Shown piece after piece: positions 36,030 to 44,348 of a DNA stretch of 64,000 nt. Origin of the DNA: Coprococcus phoceensis (lineage in GTDB: Bacteria > Bacillota > Clostridia > Lachnospirales > Lachnospiraceae); the NCBI RefSeq assembly GCF_900104635.1, contig NZ_FNWC01000007.1:930001-994000 (forward strand). Direction: 5' to 3'. How positions within the stretch are numbered: the first letter of the stretch is position 1; each line of letters begins with the position of its first letter. The notes beneath the pieces are model-generated. The model ran no database searches. It was not told the origin of the DNA and worked only from the letters and a program-made list of their open reading frames with translations. The translations under genes and the position numbers were made by a program.

Positions 36030-36668
36030 CTATTTTTCGGTCTTTTCATACCAATCATCAATCATATTTGATATTTGTTCATTAAATATAGGAACCCCAA
36101 CAAATTCGCAAATTTTTTTAATAAATACAAATTTATGATGAAATTCCTCCTCATTTGCTGGAAAAACAGATGGCATAAGCCATATTTCTAGCAATGGTAT
36201 AATCTCTGATATCTCTTTTGCATATTCTGTTTTAATTGAACCATCATTTTTCCCTTCCTCAATAAGTTCTCTCAAAGCAGGGGTAAAATATTTTTTTTGC
36301 GATTCTATCATTCCAGCCAATATTCTTGGATTTTTTAATAATGGAACTGCCTGTTTAGATAGCTCTGTTTTATCACTCTCATCTTGATTTAACATAATTG
36401 CTAATTGGATCTTTTGAAGACCATTCAAATCGTTTCTGTTTTTAACAATACTAAATGGATTGTTCTCCAAAAACATTTTATCTGCCAGTGCATTTATTAT
36501 TTCTTCTTTTGACTTAAAATGATGATATACTGCACCCTTTGTCATACCACCTAAATTATTAACAATATCTTGTATAGTAGTTTGTTCATATCCTTGTTCC
36601 AAAAACAATTTTTGTGCTACATCAAGAATTTTTTCAACAGTCAACTCTGGATACTTATTCCTTGCCAT
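36030..36668 (-). CDS. TetR family regulator
   Basis: 212 residues. N-terminal TetR helix-turn-helix: EKILDVAQKLFLEQGYEQTTIQDIVNNLGGMTKGAVYHHFKSKEEII split over helices 1-3, with the typical AVYHHF recognition helix. C-terminal ligand domain is divergent and hydrophobic. It is followed by the palindromic operator and the ABC transporter, which it presumably represses until substrate binds. Autoregulation is suggested by a copy of the ATACATAC box at its own -10. Confidence 0.85.
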   Translation of the reverse strand: MARNKYPELTVEKILDVAQKLFLEQGYEQTTIQDIVNNLGGMTKGAVYHHFKSKEEIINALADKMFLENNPFSIVKNRNDLNGLQKIQLAIMLNQDESDKTELSKQAVPLLKNPRILAGMIESQKKYFTPALRELIEEGKNDGSIKTEYAKEISEIIPLLEIWLMPSVFPANEEEFHHKFVFIKKICEFVGVPIFNEQISNMIDDWYEKTEK

Positions 36669-36704
36669 TCTTCACCGCCTTTTTCATTCTTTTGGTATGT
36701 ATAT

Positions 36705-36733
36705 ATACTAAAACAATTTGAGCATTTTGTCAA
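36705..36733 (-). promoter_or_regulatory. tetR promoter with operator-like box
   Basis: TTGACA (36728-36733), 17-base spacer, TAGTAT (36705-36710) on the minus strand. Immediately downstream is GTATATATACATACC, which shares TATACATAC with the 47-bp palindrome, so TetR probably represses its own transcription. Confidence 0.65.
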
Positions 36734-36925
36734 GTATATCTTATTACTTTTTTAATGATTAACTTCCCTAATATTCATATATGATACTCTCTCCTCTGAA
36801 AAACATCTCACTTCTTCATAACGGATAAAACTTAGATTGCCATTTTATTAAAATGTAATTTATCGGCAAGTCAACAGCATATAGCATTATGTTGTTGACC
36901 CGCCTGATATTCTTATAATTATGTC

Positions 36926-37240
36926 CTATACATCAATCCATGATTCCAGTTGTATTTCTACATTACCTGTATACCCCCACTCTTCAACTTCAATATATCT
37001 CCTACATTCTTCATCCCTTATAAGCGGAACTTTGGATATTACCGTCCCCCAAAAGTTTACCAAGATATGAAAGCTTAATTCACATGGAATTCCCATACAC
37101 TCATCATCATGCCGAACTTCATAACAATAAAAACCTTCTGGAACACTATCCTTTTGAATTCTTCCCGAAGAAAAAAGTGCCAAGGTATCAAAGATCTCTA
37201 TTTCTTCGTAAGTTTCTTTTCGTGCATCATATCTCTCCAT
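36926..37240 (-). CDS. LPD28-like element protein, 104 aa
   Basis: 104 residues: EIFDTLALFSSGRIQKDSVPEGFYCYEVRHDDECMGIPCEL (split by loops), then HILVNFWGTVISKVPL and a C-terminal extension EEWGYTGNVEIQLESWIDV. The segment up to VPL matches the LPD28-type domain of large polyvalent proteins on mobile elements (from memory). Good AGAGGT site. Last gene of operon C; function unknown. Confidence 0.65.
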   Translation of the reverse strand: MERYDARKETYEEIEIFDTLALFSSGRIQKDSVPEGFYCYEVRHDDECMGIPCELSFHILVNFWGTVISKVPLIRDEECRRYIEVEEWGYTGNVEIQLESWIDV

Positions 37241-37258
37241 ATTATGTACCTCTTCTTT

Positions 37259-38236
37259 CTACTGTTTTTTCCTTTTTTGTCTATATTGTTTATTTTGTAA
37301 ATCCATTTTTAAGTAATTGATAATGCTTATAACAGAAAGATCACTTTCACAAAGATACCAAGGTGACTTTTCTTGTTCTTCCTGTAAATATTGTTGTATC
37401 TCCTCTAGACTTATTTTCTGTCTGAACAATTCCTTTGCTATTTTACTCACATAAGCAGTTATTTTTGCATACTGTTCAAATTTAAGGCTTTCTTTTCTAA
37501 GTTCTAACCGTATCATGTCACACATTTTTTTCTCACTGGAACATTTTTGAAATACCGCAATTCGACTATACGGGCCTTGTATGTATGCCCTCCAGCTACG
37601 CTCATGCTTTGTCACAATAAATAAGACTTCCTGCGTCCCTTTTTTCCATATTTTTTGATACGCAGGTTTATCATATCTATCCCATACATCTACTAAATGA
37701 TCATCTCTAAAAAAAGCAAGAGGGAGTTCTTCCCTTAACATATACTGTTGAAACTCTTGCTTGCCGAACCCTTCTTCTATTTTTTTCTGTAAAAATTGGA
37801 ACATGGGGAAATAATTTTTCCACTGATATTCCAACAGTTCTTCTGAATATAAAAAATGATCTATCAATTTTTGCATATTTTTCAATAAGTACAGCCATAT
37901 TTCCACATCTTCTCTTTTCAGACAAAAAAGTGATTTTCCATAGTGATACACTCTCAGTTTCTCACCCCTGACTACATAAGCATACTCTGAAAAAATGTCC
38001 CCTTTATCGGAATGTACTGTCTTTCGGTACCATTCCGGCTTTATGGATCGTATATTCTTTTTATCCATCAAATCTAAATTTTGATATATTCTCTCCATAA
38101 GTTTTAATTCCTGTTTTTCTGCAAATGCCCGGATAATCTTTTCTCCATATCCATTGTCTAAATATGCATCTGACATTAAGTAAACTACCTTTTTAATTTT
38201 TCCCTTTTCTTCTATCACAAAATATCCGTTTGTCAT
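37259..38236 (-). CDS. element protein of unknown function, 325 aa
   Basis: 325 residues, helical, rich in aromatic residues. N-terminal beta-rich beginning (GYFVIEEKGKIKKVVYLMSDAYLDNGYGEK), long helices (DHFLYSEELLEYQWKNYFPMFQFLQKKI), and a C-terminal basic tail QKRKKQ. AGGAG six bases before ATG. Located between the small LPD28-like protein and the zinc ribbon gene. I do not recognise the family. Confidence 0.6.
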   Translation of the reverse strand: MTNGYFVIEEKGKIKKVVYLMSDAYLDNGYGEKIIRAFAEKQELKLMERIYQNLDLMDKKNIRSIKPEWYRKTVHSDKGDIFSEYAYVVRGEKLRVYHYGKSLFCLKREDVEIWLYLLKNMQKLIDHFLYSEELLEYQWKNYFPMFQFLQKKIEEGFGKQEFQQYMLREELPLAFFRDDHLVDVWDRYDKPAYQKIWKKGTQEVLFIVTKHERSWRAYIQGPYSRIAVFQKCSSEKKMCDMIRLELRKESLKFEQYAKITAYVSKIAKELFRQKISLEEIQQYLQEEQEKSPWYLCESDLSVISIINYLKMDLQNKQYRQKRKKQ

Positions 38237-38270
38237 AATTTCTCCTAAATCGTTTTATTTTTTAACTTTA

Positions 38271-38453
38271 CTATAAATATGTATCCCCATATTGTTTCAC
38301 CATATTCAATCCAGCCTGGTTTTCAGATGGTATTTTGCTTTCCACCTCTAACCATGCAAGAAACACTCTTCTTTCTTCTTCATACTCCCTGACAACACTT
38401 CGAAGTCTTCGGATCTCACGTTGGCAGGATAATACTCTTTCTTCGTCTGTCAT
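38271..38453 (-). CDS. small coiled-coil protein, 60 aa
   Basis: 60 residues beginning MTDEERVLSCQREIRRLRSVVREYEEERRVFL, a likely short coiled coil, then a polar C-terminus (SENQAGLNMVKQYGDTYL). ATG overlaps the preceding stop as ATGA, so its translation is coupled to the zinc-ribbon gene. The Glu/Arg-rich region and small size suit a dimeric binding or adaptor protein, but this is a guess. Confidence 0.55.
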   Translation of the reverse strand: MTDEERVLSCQREIRRLRSVVREYEEERRVFLAWLEVESKIPSENQAGLNMVKQYGDTYL

Positions 38454-38626
38454 ATCAGTACCCTATCCCTTTTATGTTCCGTTTCTCTTTTTTCTACACA
38501 TATACACTCAAATGCATATTTGTTCTCATCACAAAAACTGCAATAATATGGATATTCCTTTTTTAATGCATTATCATTCTCCGGTAGAATTTCTCTTCCG
38601 CATTTTTTACATATCAGCTTGTTCAT
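38450..38626 (-). CDS. zinc-ribbon small protein
   Basis: About 58 residues: MNKLICKKCGREILPEN...YPYYCSFCDENKYAFECICVEK has CxxC and CxxC pairs of a zinc ribbon, plus a C-x-C. The ATG at 38626 has AAAGG seven bases upstream. A longer open frame (to 38698) is only the translated terminator hairpin at 38648-38696, and is not used. May bind nucleic acid or zinc-dependent partner. Confidence 0.65.
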   Translation of the reverse strand: MNKLICKKCGREILPENDNALKKEYPYYCSFCDENKYAFECICVEKRETEHKRDRVLI

Positions 38627-38647
38627 ATTTTTTCCTTTCATTTCTGG

Positions 38648-38696
38648 GTACAAAAAAGACACCAAAACTCCTTTGTTTTTGATGCCTTTTTTGTAC
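38648..38696 (-). terminator. symmetric hairpin terminator before zinc-ribbon gene
   Basis: GTACAAAAAAGGCATCAAAAAC pairs with its near-complement across a short loop (about 20 pairs, few mismatches); T-runs occur on both strands (TTTTTTGTAC), so it may terminate in both directions. It follows the Rpn gene at 38737-39657 and precedes the 58-aa gene. Its 3' T-run and GTAC resemble those in leaders A, B and C. Confidence 0.7.
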
Positions 38697-38736
38697 ATAC
38701 CACTATTCTTTTTACTTCATTTTGGGAAAAACGATA

Positions 38737-39657
38737 TTATTCTTTATCCCTTATTTCTAATACCTCTTCTTCGGAGATATTCAAAAGTTTACAAATCTCT
38801 GAAATCGGATAATTATTCTGCAACATGGTAAGAATGACTGCTTCTCTCTCTTTTTCTCTACCTTTCTGTTCGCCTTCTTCTTTCAACTTCTCTAATGCCT
38901 CGCACATACTGTTTACCTCCATATTTCTACTCATACGAATCAGTTCCTTTGATCCTGTCATCTGACCGACCACTGTTAATAGATCTGAGCCCATCTCCTT
39001 GTTTCCATACTTCTCCTGAATTTTTTCAAAATGCCCGGCAAAGATTTCCCTGGTAATTTCAAAAACACTTTGCACATCTGTATTATTGAACACATACCGG
39101 TCTGAATCCCGTACTTCCAAAAGGTTCATTTTGTAATCTGAGAAAATAACGGCAATTTCTTCCGGCATTTCTACAATCATATCTTTCAGACAATACGGTC
39201 CGTCCCATTGTTTTTCACCATAATACACCGTCAATGTAATAACGGGATGAAGCCGGTCATCTTTCCTCATTTTCGATAGAAATTCATCTTCTGTCTTTTT
39301 CTCTGGGCTTTCTTTGTATTTGCGTGTAATTTCCTGATATTCCTTCAGGTAACTCATTGCGTCATACACCATATGACGCAGCGGCATGGCATAATGAATA
39401 TGCTGCTGACTTTCAATTCCAAGAACAACAAATTCCACTCCATAAGCAGTCTTTTTAATCACATCTCTTGTTCTGGATAAGGTTTCCTTATAATCTTTTA
39501 ATTGAATGACACCAGAAACATCTGTATCCATTTCATGCAATGTCTCTGGCTTAATGACCTCTTTCCCGCCAAACACAACTACATTAAAAAGATCAGCGAA
39601 CCGTTCATTATTCCGCCAAAAATCTTTAAATATAATATCTGCTTTTGTATGTTCCAC
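38737..39657 (-). CDS. Rpn/PD-(D/E)XK nuclease-type transposase protein
   Basis: About 307 residues. Catalytic D of DVSGVIQ and the EVK-like VEFVVLGIESQQ (D...E-x-Q) are the PD-(D/E)XK motif of the Rpn family; HYAMPLRHMVYDAMSY is the conserved family block. GTG at 39657 with GAGAGGA seven bases upstream was chosen; the longer ATG frame overlaps the promoter at 39704-39732. Rpn proteins promote recA-independent recombination. It interrupts operon C and has its own promoter, so it looks like a later insertion. Confidence 0.8.
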   Translation of the reverse strand: MEHTKADIIFKDFWRNNERFADLFNVVVFGGKEVIKPETLHEMDTDVSGVIQLKDYKETLSRTRDVIKKTAYGVEFVVLGIESQQHIHYAMPLRHMVYDAMSYLKEYQEITRKYKESPEKKTEDEFLSKMRKDDRLHPVITLTVYYGEKQWDGPYCLKDMIVEMPEEIAVIFSDYKMNLLEVRDSDRYVFNNTDVQSVFEITREIFAGHFEKIQEKYGNKEMGSDLLTVVGQMTGSKELIRMSRNMEVNSMCEALEKLKEEGEQKGREKEREAVILTMLQNNYPISEICKLLNISEEEVLEIRDKE

Positions 39658-39703
39658 GTAAATTCCTCTCTCTTCTGCAATCACTGACTCTCTTGTTACA
39701 ATT

Positions 39704-39732
39704 ATTATATCAGACATCAAAAGAACTGACAA
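39704..39732 (-). promoter_or_regulatory. promoter of the Rpn gene
   Basis: TTGTCA (39727-39732), 17 bases, TATAAT (39704-39709) on the minus strand, ending about 46 bases before the GTG start. It overlaps the end of the 809-aa gene's stop region. Confidence 0.8.
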
Positions 39733-39742
39733 ACGAATTTTC

Positions 39743-42172
39743 CTATGGTGCTTCCATAAATCCTATTCTTTCACATCTTCCATGCATACAATCTTTCTGA
39801 AATATCGGAAGATAGACTGTTGTTTTCAGGTACTTTCCTTCTGAAGCAATCCCATGTTTTCCTCCCAGTGAGTCCAAATATTGCTCGTTTCCCTTCGTGG
39901 CTGAAATATAAATATATCTGCTCTCTTTTTGGAACTTTTCCTTTGGTATATCATCAATGTAATCATAACTAAGTAGCAAAGGGATACAGAGATTTTCCGC
40001 TTTCTTTCTTACCATATCAAGAAGAAGTTCAAACATCTCCTGTTCCAGTTTTTCCGAAATTCCTTTCACATAGGCTCTTTCCAAAAACAGAACCAGTTGC
40101 TCTGTCTTCTCTTCCTTATTATCCTTTGTGAAATCTACAAATTCAAATTCTTTGTTCTCCCTTTCCATTTTTTCTTCAGATGCTTTGGTAAGCCTAAGAA
40201 TTGCCCGAAGGACAATCTTGCCTTGATAAGAAATATATATAATTTTCTTATTACTGTCAAAGCAGGATAACAGACACTTCCGATACATTCCTGTCTTGTA
40301 ACTTAGACAGGTTTTATCCGGCAGTTCCCCAATTTGCATCACCGGAAGAAAACGGTCTTCTTCCCAGATTTTCCATTCCTTTTTTTGAAGTTGCAGATTT
40401 TCTGCCCACAGTTTCATCTGTTTTTCCAAAATTGGAAAAGCAAGTTCTTTTTCCAGATCTGCCTCGTGGTATTTTAAATCTTTAAATTTCCCCATTAGTT
40501 CTGCCACTAATAATCTGCGCAACATTTCTGTCTGTCCGGTATCTCCTTTATAAAATTCATACAAAATTTCAGAACCGCCTTGTTCCAGGAATGCCTTGAT
40601 ATTTGCTTCATACTCTCGGATAAACGAATCGGAGATAGCAAAGGTGCTCTTCATCCATTCCCAGTTTGGATCATTTTTTATTAAATCGTCATAGACAGCC
40701 TGAAAATTTTTGTACCCACTTAATTTTTCTTTATTTACTAGCAAATACCGCAGTTGGAAACTGTTTTTCACTTCTGGAAGAAACCGTACAACTTTTTCCC
40801 AGGAAAGAAACAACTTCGGTATATCCGTTCCCTCTAAACTAGAAATATTTCCCAGTTCTTCCTTCATCCACTTAGATAACGCTTTGTGGGACAAAAAAGC
40901 AGCAACTGCTTCCAAAGTTTCTTCACTGTTTTCTTTCTCCAAGAGCCTTTTTTTCACCACTTCCTGCATGACTCTCAAACGGTCATCAACCCGTCTAGAA
41001 TTTAGTTTGTGGTATAAGCGGATATATCCCCTGTCAGGGCAGGAAGTAAATAATTTTATTTCCGCAAAAGTATACTCTTTTTGTGTCATATCTGTCTTTT
41101 CTATAATAGAGCATTCCTTTATTTTTCTGCATTCCTTTAAATTTTGAAAATTTAATGTATTTAGATTGACATACTCTTCATAAAATGATTTTTCAAATAA
41201 AATAGAATTCCACGGAAGTTCAAGAAACAGTTCTGTATTTTCTTCATACAATTTCAAAAAATGTTTTTTCTGATGTTTGACTGCATAAAGAAGTACTGAC
41301 TCTTGGTAATATTCCAATCGATCCATCGCTTTTATGGCATACCGATAAACCTCCTGTACATACCCTGCTCTTGTATAGAAATTTCCTTGTGAAATCCATC
41401 CTTGTCTTACAAATCTGTTTAAATCAAACAATAACTGTTTATTCTCCAGCCATCTTGTTAAAAAACAGGATTGTATATCTTTATGTAAGCGCAGCATAAT
41501 TTTTCTTAGTAACGGATAAAGTTCTTCTGCATTTTTTACAATCTGTCTGTATGCCTCTTTGCTTAACATCGGCAATGGAAACTCTGTCAAATATTTTAAA
41601 AGGTTCAATACATTCGCTTTCCCTAAATCCTGAAAGAAATCTTTCTCTGCAATCACTTCGCAGAAAAAGTCCCCAGAAAAAATCGGTTCTTTCAAAAACA
41701 TTCTTTCTGAATAACTTAAATCTTGTAACTTTTTATCACCATATGTTTCGAAAAACTCCAGATTTGCATTTAATATACTGCACTCTTTTCCAGACAAATG
41801 GCTGGAAAAATAGTATTGCAGATATATGGCTACATATCTGTCTGAAATTTCTTCTGTTTTTAAAGCTGCTTCCAATTCCTCATAAGAAGAGTCCAGTAGT
41901 GTTCCCTCTGCACCACCGATAAAACTTTCTATTCTGTAAGCTGAGATTCCTGCTTTTTGCAGATTTATGATCTTTGAAAGAAATTCCGGATAAACCACCA
42001 ATTTCTTTCCATACTCAATCGGAAGCTGTTTCAGTATGCTTCTTTTTTCATCTGTATCAATTGCTTTCGTAAAAGGAAGGAGCTCTTGATTAGAAAATCC
42101 TAAAATCTCCTGCCAGCCAAGTCCTTCCAGACCCTTAACAATTCCCATGTGTTCCTTCACTGTTGTAAACAT
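39743..42172 (-). CDS. large helical protein of MoxR-VWA operon, 809 aa
   Basis: 809 residues, mostly helical throughout residues 1-600 (e.g. LQDLSYSERMFLKEPIF, LLRKIMLRLHKDIQSCFLTRW), suggesting an alpha-solenoid scaffold. The last ~150 residues are alpha/beta (GMYRKCLLSCFDSNKKIIYISYQGKIVLRAILRL, ILYISATKGNEQYLDSLGGKHG). Overlaps the 720-aa gene by 38 bases, with GGAGG upstream. No clear family. Proteins of this size beside MoxR-VWA pairs are found in several poorly studied systems. Confidence 0.65.
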   Translation of the reverse strand: MFTTVKEHMGIVKGLEGLGWQEILGFSNQELLPFTKAIDTDEKRSILKQLPIEYGKKLVVYPEFLSKIINLQKAGISAYRIESFIGGAEGTLLDSSYEELEAALKTEEISDRYVAIYLQYYFSSHLSGKECSILNANLEFFETYGDKKLQDLSYSERMFLKEPIFSGDFFCEVIAEKDFFQDLGKANVLNLLKYLTEFPLPMLSKEAYRQIVKNAEELYPLLRKIMLRLHKDIQSCFLTRWLENKQLLFDLNRFVRQGWISQGNFYTRAGYVQEVYRYAIKAMDRLEYYQESVLLYAVKHQKKHFLKLYEENTELFLELPWNSILFEKSFYEEYVNLNTLNFQNLKECRKIKECSIIEKTDMTQKEYTFAEIKLFTSCPDRGYIRLYHKLNSRRVDDRLRVMQEVVKKRLLEKENSEETLEAVAAFLSHKALSKWMKEELGNISSLEGTDIPKLFLSWEKVVRFLPEVKNSFQLRYLLVNKEKLSGYKNFQAVYDDLIKNDPNWEWMKSTFAISDSFIREYEANIKAFLEQGGSEILYEFYKGDTGQTEMLRRLLVAELMGKFKDLKYHEADLEKELAFPILEKQMKLWAENLQLQKKEWKIWEEDRFLPVMQIGELPDKTCLSYKTGMYRKCLLSCFDSNKKIIYISYQGKIVLRAILRLTKASEEKMERENKEFEFVDFTKDNKEEKTEQLVLFLERAYVKGISEKLEQEMFELLLDMVRKKAENLCIPLLLSYDYIDDIPKEKFQKESRYIYISATKGNEQYLDSLGGKHGIASEGKYLKTTVYLPIFQKDCMHGRCERIGFMEAP

Positions 42173-44297
42173 CTTCTACCTCCGTCTTTATCAACCATTC
42201 TTTTATCGCTGCTACCTCTATTCCTTTCTTTTTTCCTAAGTTTAATAGCAGTTCTAAATATTCCCAAAAGGCTTCTTGTGATAATTTCCACTCTATTTGT
42301 TCCAAATACTTCTTCAAAAACCAAACTACTGCTTTTACATAGGCATCTTTCTGATAAGAATAGGAGAGTAAATTGATTTTAGAAAAAAGATCTTCTGCTG
42401 TTTTTTCTTCCTGCAATTTCAAAAACTTTTGGTATGCTTCTGCTGTCTGCTTTTCCAGTTCAGCCTCTTTTTTCTGCCTTGCGGCTTCTTCCTGTTCCTT
42501 ATAAAACCGCTCCCGTTCTTCTTTCCCCATGTATAGCATTCTCAGTTTCTTGCTTCCGGCGCCTTCTATTTCAAGCGCTATAAGTTTTTCCCAAAATTTC
42601 TGTGCCTGTTCTTTCGGAAGCCAAATAAGATTTTCCTCTTTTCCCAAAACATTTAAAAGAAAATCAAAGTATTTTTGTGGCTGAAACCGATAAATAGATT
42701 CTTCTACCCAGAAAAACAACTGAAGAACCTGATTTGGTTTCAAATGGGGTTTCATAAAATTCATTTCATCGTATTCTCGTCTGTAATAGTATTCCTGAAT
42801 TCCAACACTTTTCCATAAGAAATTCCGTTTCCCTGCTTTTCTGATTTCTTCCATGGAGCGGTTATCCAAAAGAAGTTTTGCAGTCTGAAATTTTAAATCC
42901 GTATCCATTTCTTCGATATAGGAAAGAATATAGCCATACTTCTTTTTTTCCGGTTCTTCCCATTCAGAAATCACTTTTCCTTCTCCCTTTGTAAGCAATT
43001 CTTTTATAATCTGTCGGGGATCTAAGAAATTCTTTTCTGCAAATGTTTCAAAAATATTATGATTTTGATAGTTTTCTTCTTGTAGCATCTGTTGGATATA
43101 ATCCACCTTTGTCAGTCCCCTATACATATTTAGATACTCCCGAAGTTCCTGTTCTGTAAATGTTTCGTTATACAAAGTTTCCCGGATTTGCTTGTCAAAA
43201 TCTTTTTTTCCCAAGAATAGCAGAATTTCTTTTGCCTGTGTTTTACATAATGGAATAAAAAACCATTTTGGATTTGCCTGTTGTTTTCCTGCATAGGGAT
43301 AAAGCAACGCATATACTTTGGAATTTTTAACAGTGACCTGATACCTCATAGCTTCTAAAATTCCATTGTATCCTCCAATTTTAATTCCATAAACAAAATG
43401 CTCTTTGAGCAGTTCCCCGCAAAACTTGTAAATTTCTTTCGGATATGATTTCTTCTGATTACAGATAAAAGCACAAAAACTTTCCGAAGCCCTCTCCCAA
43501 GTAATCTGACTTACTGTTTCTATCCGATCCTCTTTAGCTGCTTTTAGCATCCGCAGGTTTAAATAAAAAATTTCTTCTTTTTGATAACCTGCCTTTTGCA
43601 TCTGTTGCAATAACTCTGAACGTTCTTTTACATGAGTATGCTGCATCTTTATCAAAAGTTTTAATCTCGAAAATATCTTTTTTCTCTCCTTTTTAATTTC
43701 CGTTTCATAGGCTCTGAAAAACCAGATATACATTTCCGTATTTTGAAAAATATTCACTTCTCTTTCTTTTTCGAAGAAGCTGCATACAAGCTCCTTTAAG
43801 ATTTCCCAAATTTCTTTTTCACCTTTGCCTAAAAATAAGATACACATACATTCTGCAAGTTCTTTGTATGCGTAGTTCTTTATCCTTTCATGATAGAGTT
43901 CTTTTTTCTTTTTAGAAGATGTCAGAAAATACATCGCCCCTGCTAGATAAATATCAGTTTCCGCTTCTCGTTCGATCCGTTTCAGAAAGTTTTCATATTG
44001 TGTTCCCACATACATTTGTGCTTCATAAAAATCAGACATAGTTACAAGAGCAAATGCCAACGCCCTGCGTATTTGGATACTATCCCCTATCTTTTCTTTA
44101 TACCGCTCCAGCATCTCACCCGGATACTGAAAGGTATACGCATCTTCCTCCTTCTGTTCTTTCCCCATTGGAAGAAAACGTTTATCCTCTTCTTTTTCAA
44201 ATCTCCACGCCTTATCATTCTTTGTTGATGTAAGAAAAATGATATGCTTCATAGTCTGAAAACTGTTTGCATCTATTTTTTCTTTTAAGATATCCAT
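42135..44297 (-). CDS. large helical protein of MoxR-VWA operon, 720 aa
   Basis: 720 residues, essentially all helical with many charged surface repeats (EMYIWFFRAYETEIKKERKKIFS, ARQKKEAELEKQTAEAYQKFLKLQ with a coiled coil near residue 610). No obvious catalytic motif. AAAGGAG eight bases before ATG; overlaps the 809-aa gene. Size, helical content and position make it a probable scaffold or substrate-binding partner of the MoxR ATPase. Not recognised. Confidence 0.65.
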   Translation of the reverse strand: MDILKEKIDANSFQTMKHIIFLTSTKNDKAWRFEKEEDKRFLPMGKEQKEEDAYTFQYPGEMLERYKEKIGDSIQIRRALAFALVTMSDFYEAQMYVGTQYENFLKRIEREAETDIYLAGAMYFLTSSKKKKELYHERIKNYAYKELAECMCILFLGKGEKEIWEILKELVCSFFEKEREVNIFQNTEMYIWFFRAYETEIKKERKKIFSRLKLLIKMQHTHVKERSELLQQMQKAGYQKEEIFYLNLRMLKAAKEDRIETVSQITWERASESFCAFICNQKKSYPKEIYKFCGELLKEHFVYGIKIGGYNGILEAMRYQVTVKNSKVYALLYPYAGKQQANPKWFFIPLCKTQAKEILLFLGKKDFDKQIRETLYNETFTEQELREYLNMYRGLTKVDYIQQMLQEENYQNHNIFETFAEKNFLDPRQIIKELLTKGEGKVISEWEEPEKKKYGYILSYIEEMDTDLKFQTAKLLLDNRSMEEIRKAGKRNFLWKSVGIQEYYYRREYDEMNFMKPHLKPNQVLQLFFWVEESIYRFQPQKYFDFLLNVLGKEENLIWLPKEQAQKFWEKLIALEIEGAGSKKLRMLYMGKEERERFYKEQEEAARQKKEAELEKQTAEAYQKFLKLQEEKTAEDLFSKINLLSYSYQKDAYVKAVVWFLKKYLEQIEWKLSQEAFWEYLELLLNLGKKKGIEVAAIKEWLIKTEVEDVYNSEGTHGNC

Positions 44298-44313
44298 TTG
44301 TTCTCCTTTCTGG

Positions 44314-44337
44314 AAAGGGCTGCTAACACAGCCCTTT
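44314..44337 (-). terminator. hairpin between 419-aa and 720-aa genes
   Basis: Perfect 9-bp stem AAAGGGCTG/CAGCCCTTT with a six-base loop. The following minus-strand sequence CCAGAAAGGAG has no T-run, so it is not a complete terminator; probably a pausing or mRNA-stability hairpin. Confidence 0.5.
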
Positions 44338-44348
44338 ATTTCTCTCTT

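Noticed and set aside
35944..36061. Longer N-terminus of the ABC ATPase over the 47-bp palindrome
   Set aside because: The open frame is a by-product of the palindrome; the ATG at 35944 has AAAGGAGG and gives the family N-terminus.
36752..36778. Microcin-C-like eight-codon precursor
   Set aside because: It ends in His, is followed by the tetR promoter rather than a modifying gene, and is too short to judge; kept only as a low-interest note.
38626..38698. N-terminal extension of the zinc-ribbon gene through the hairpin at 38648-38696
   Set aside because: The extra residues are only the translation of the hairpin; a good ribosome-binding site supports the ATG at 38626.
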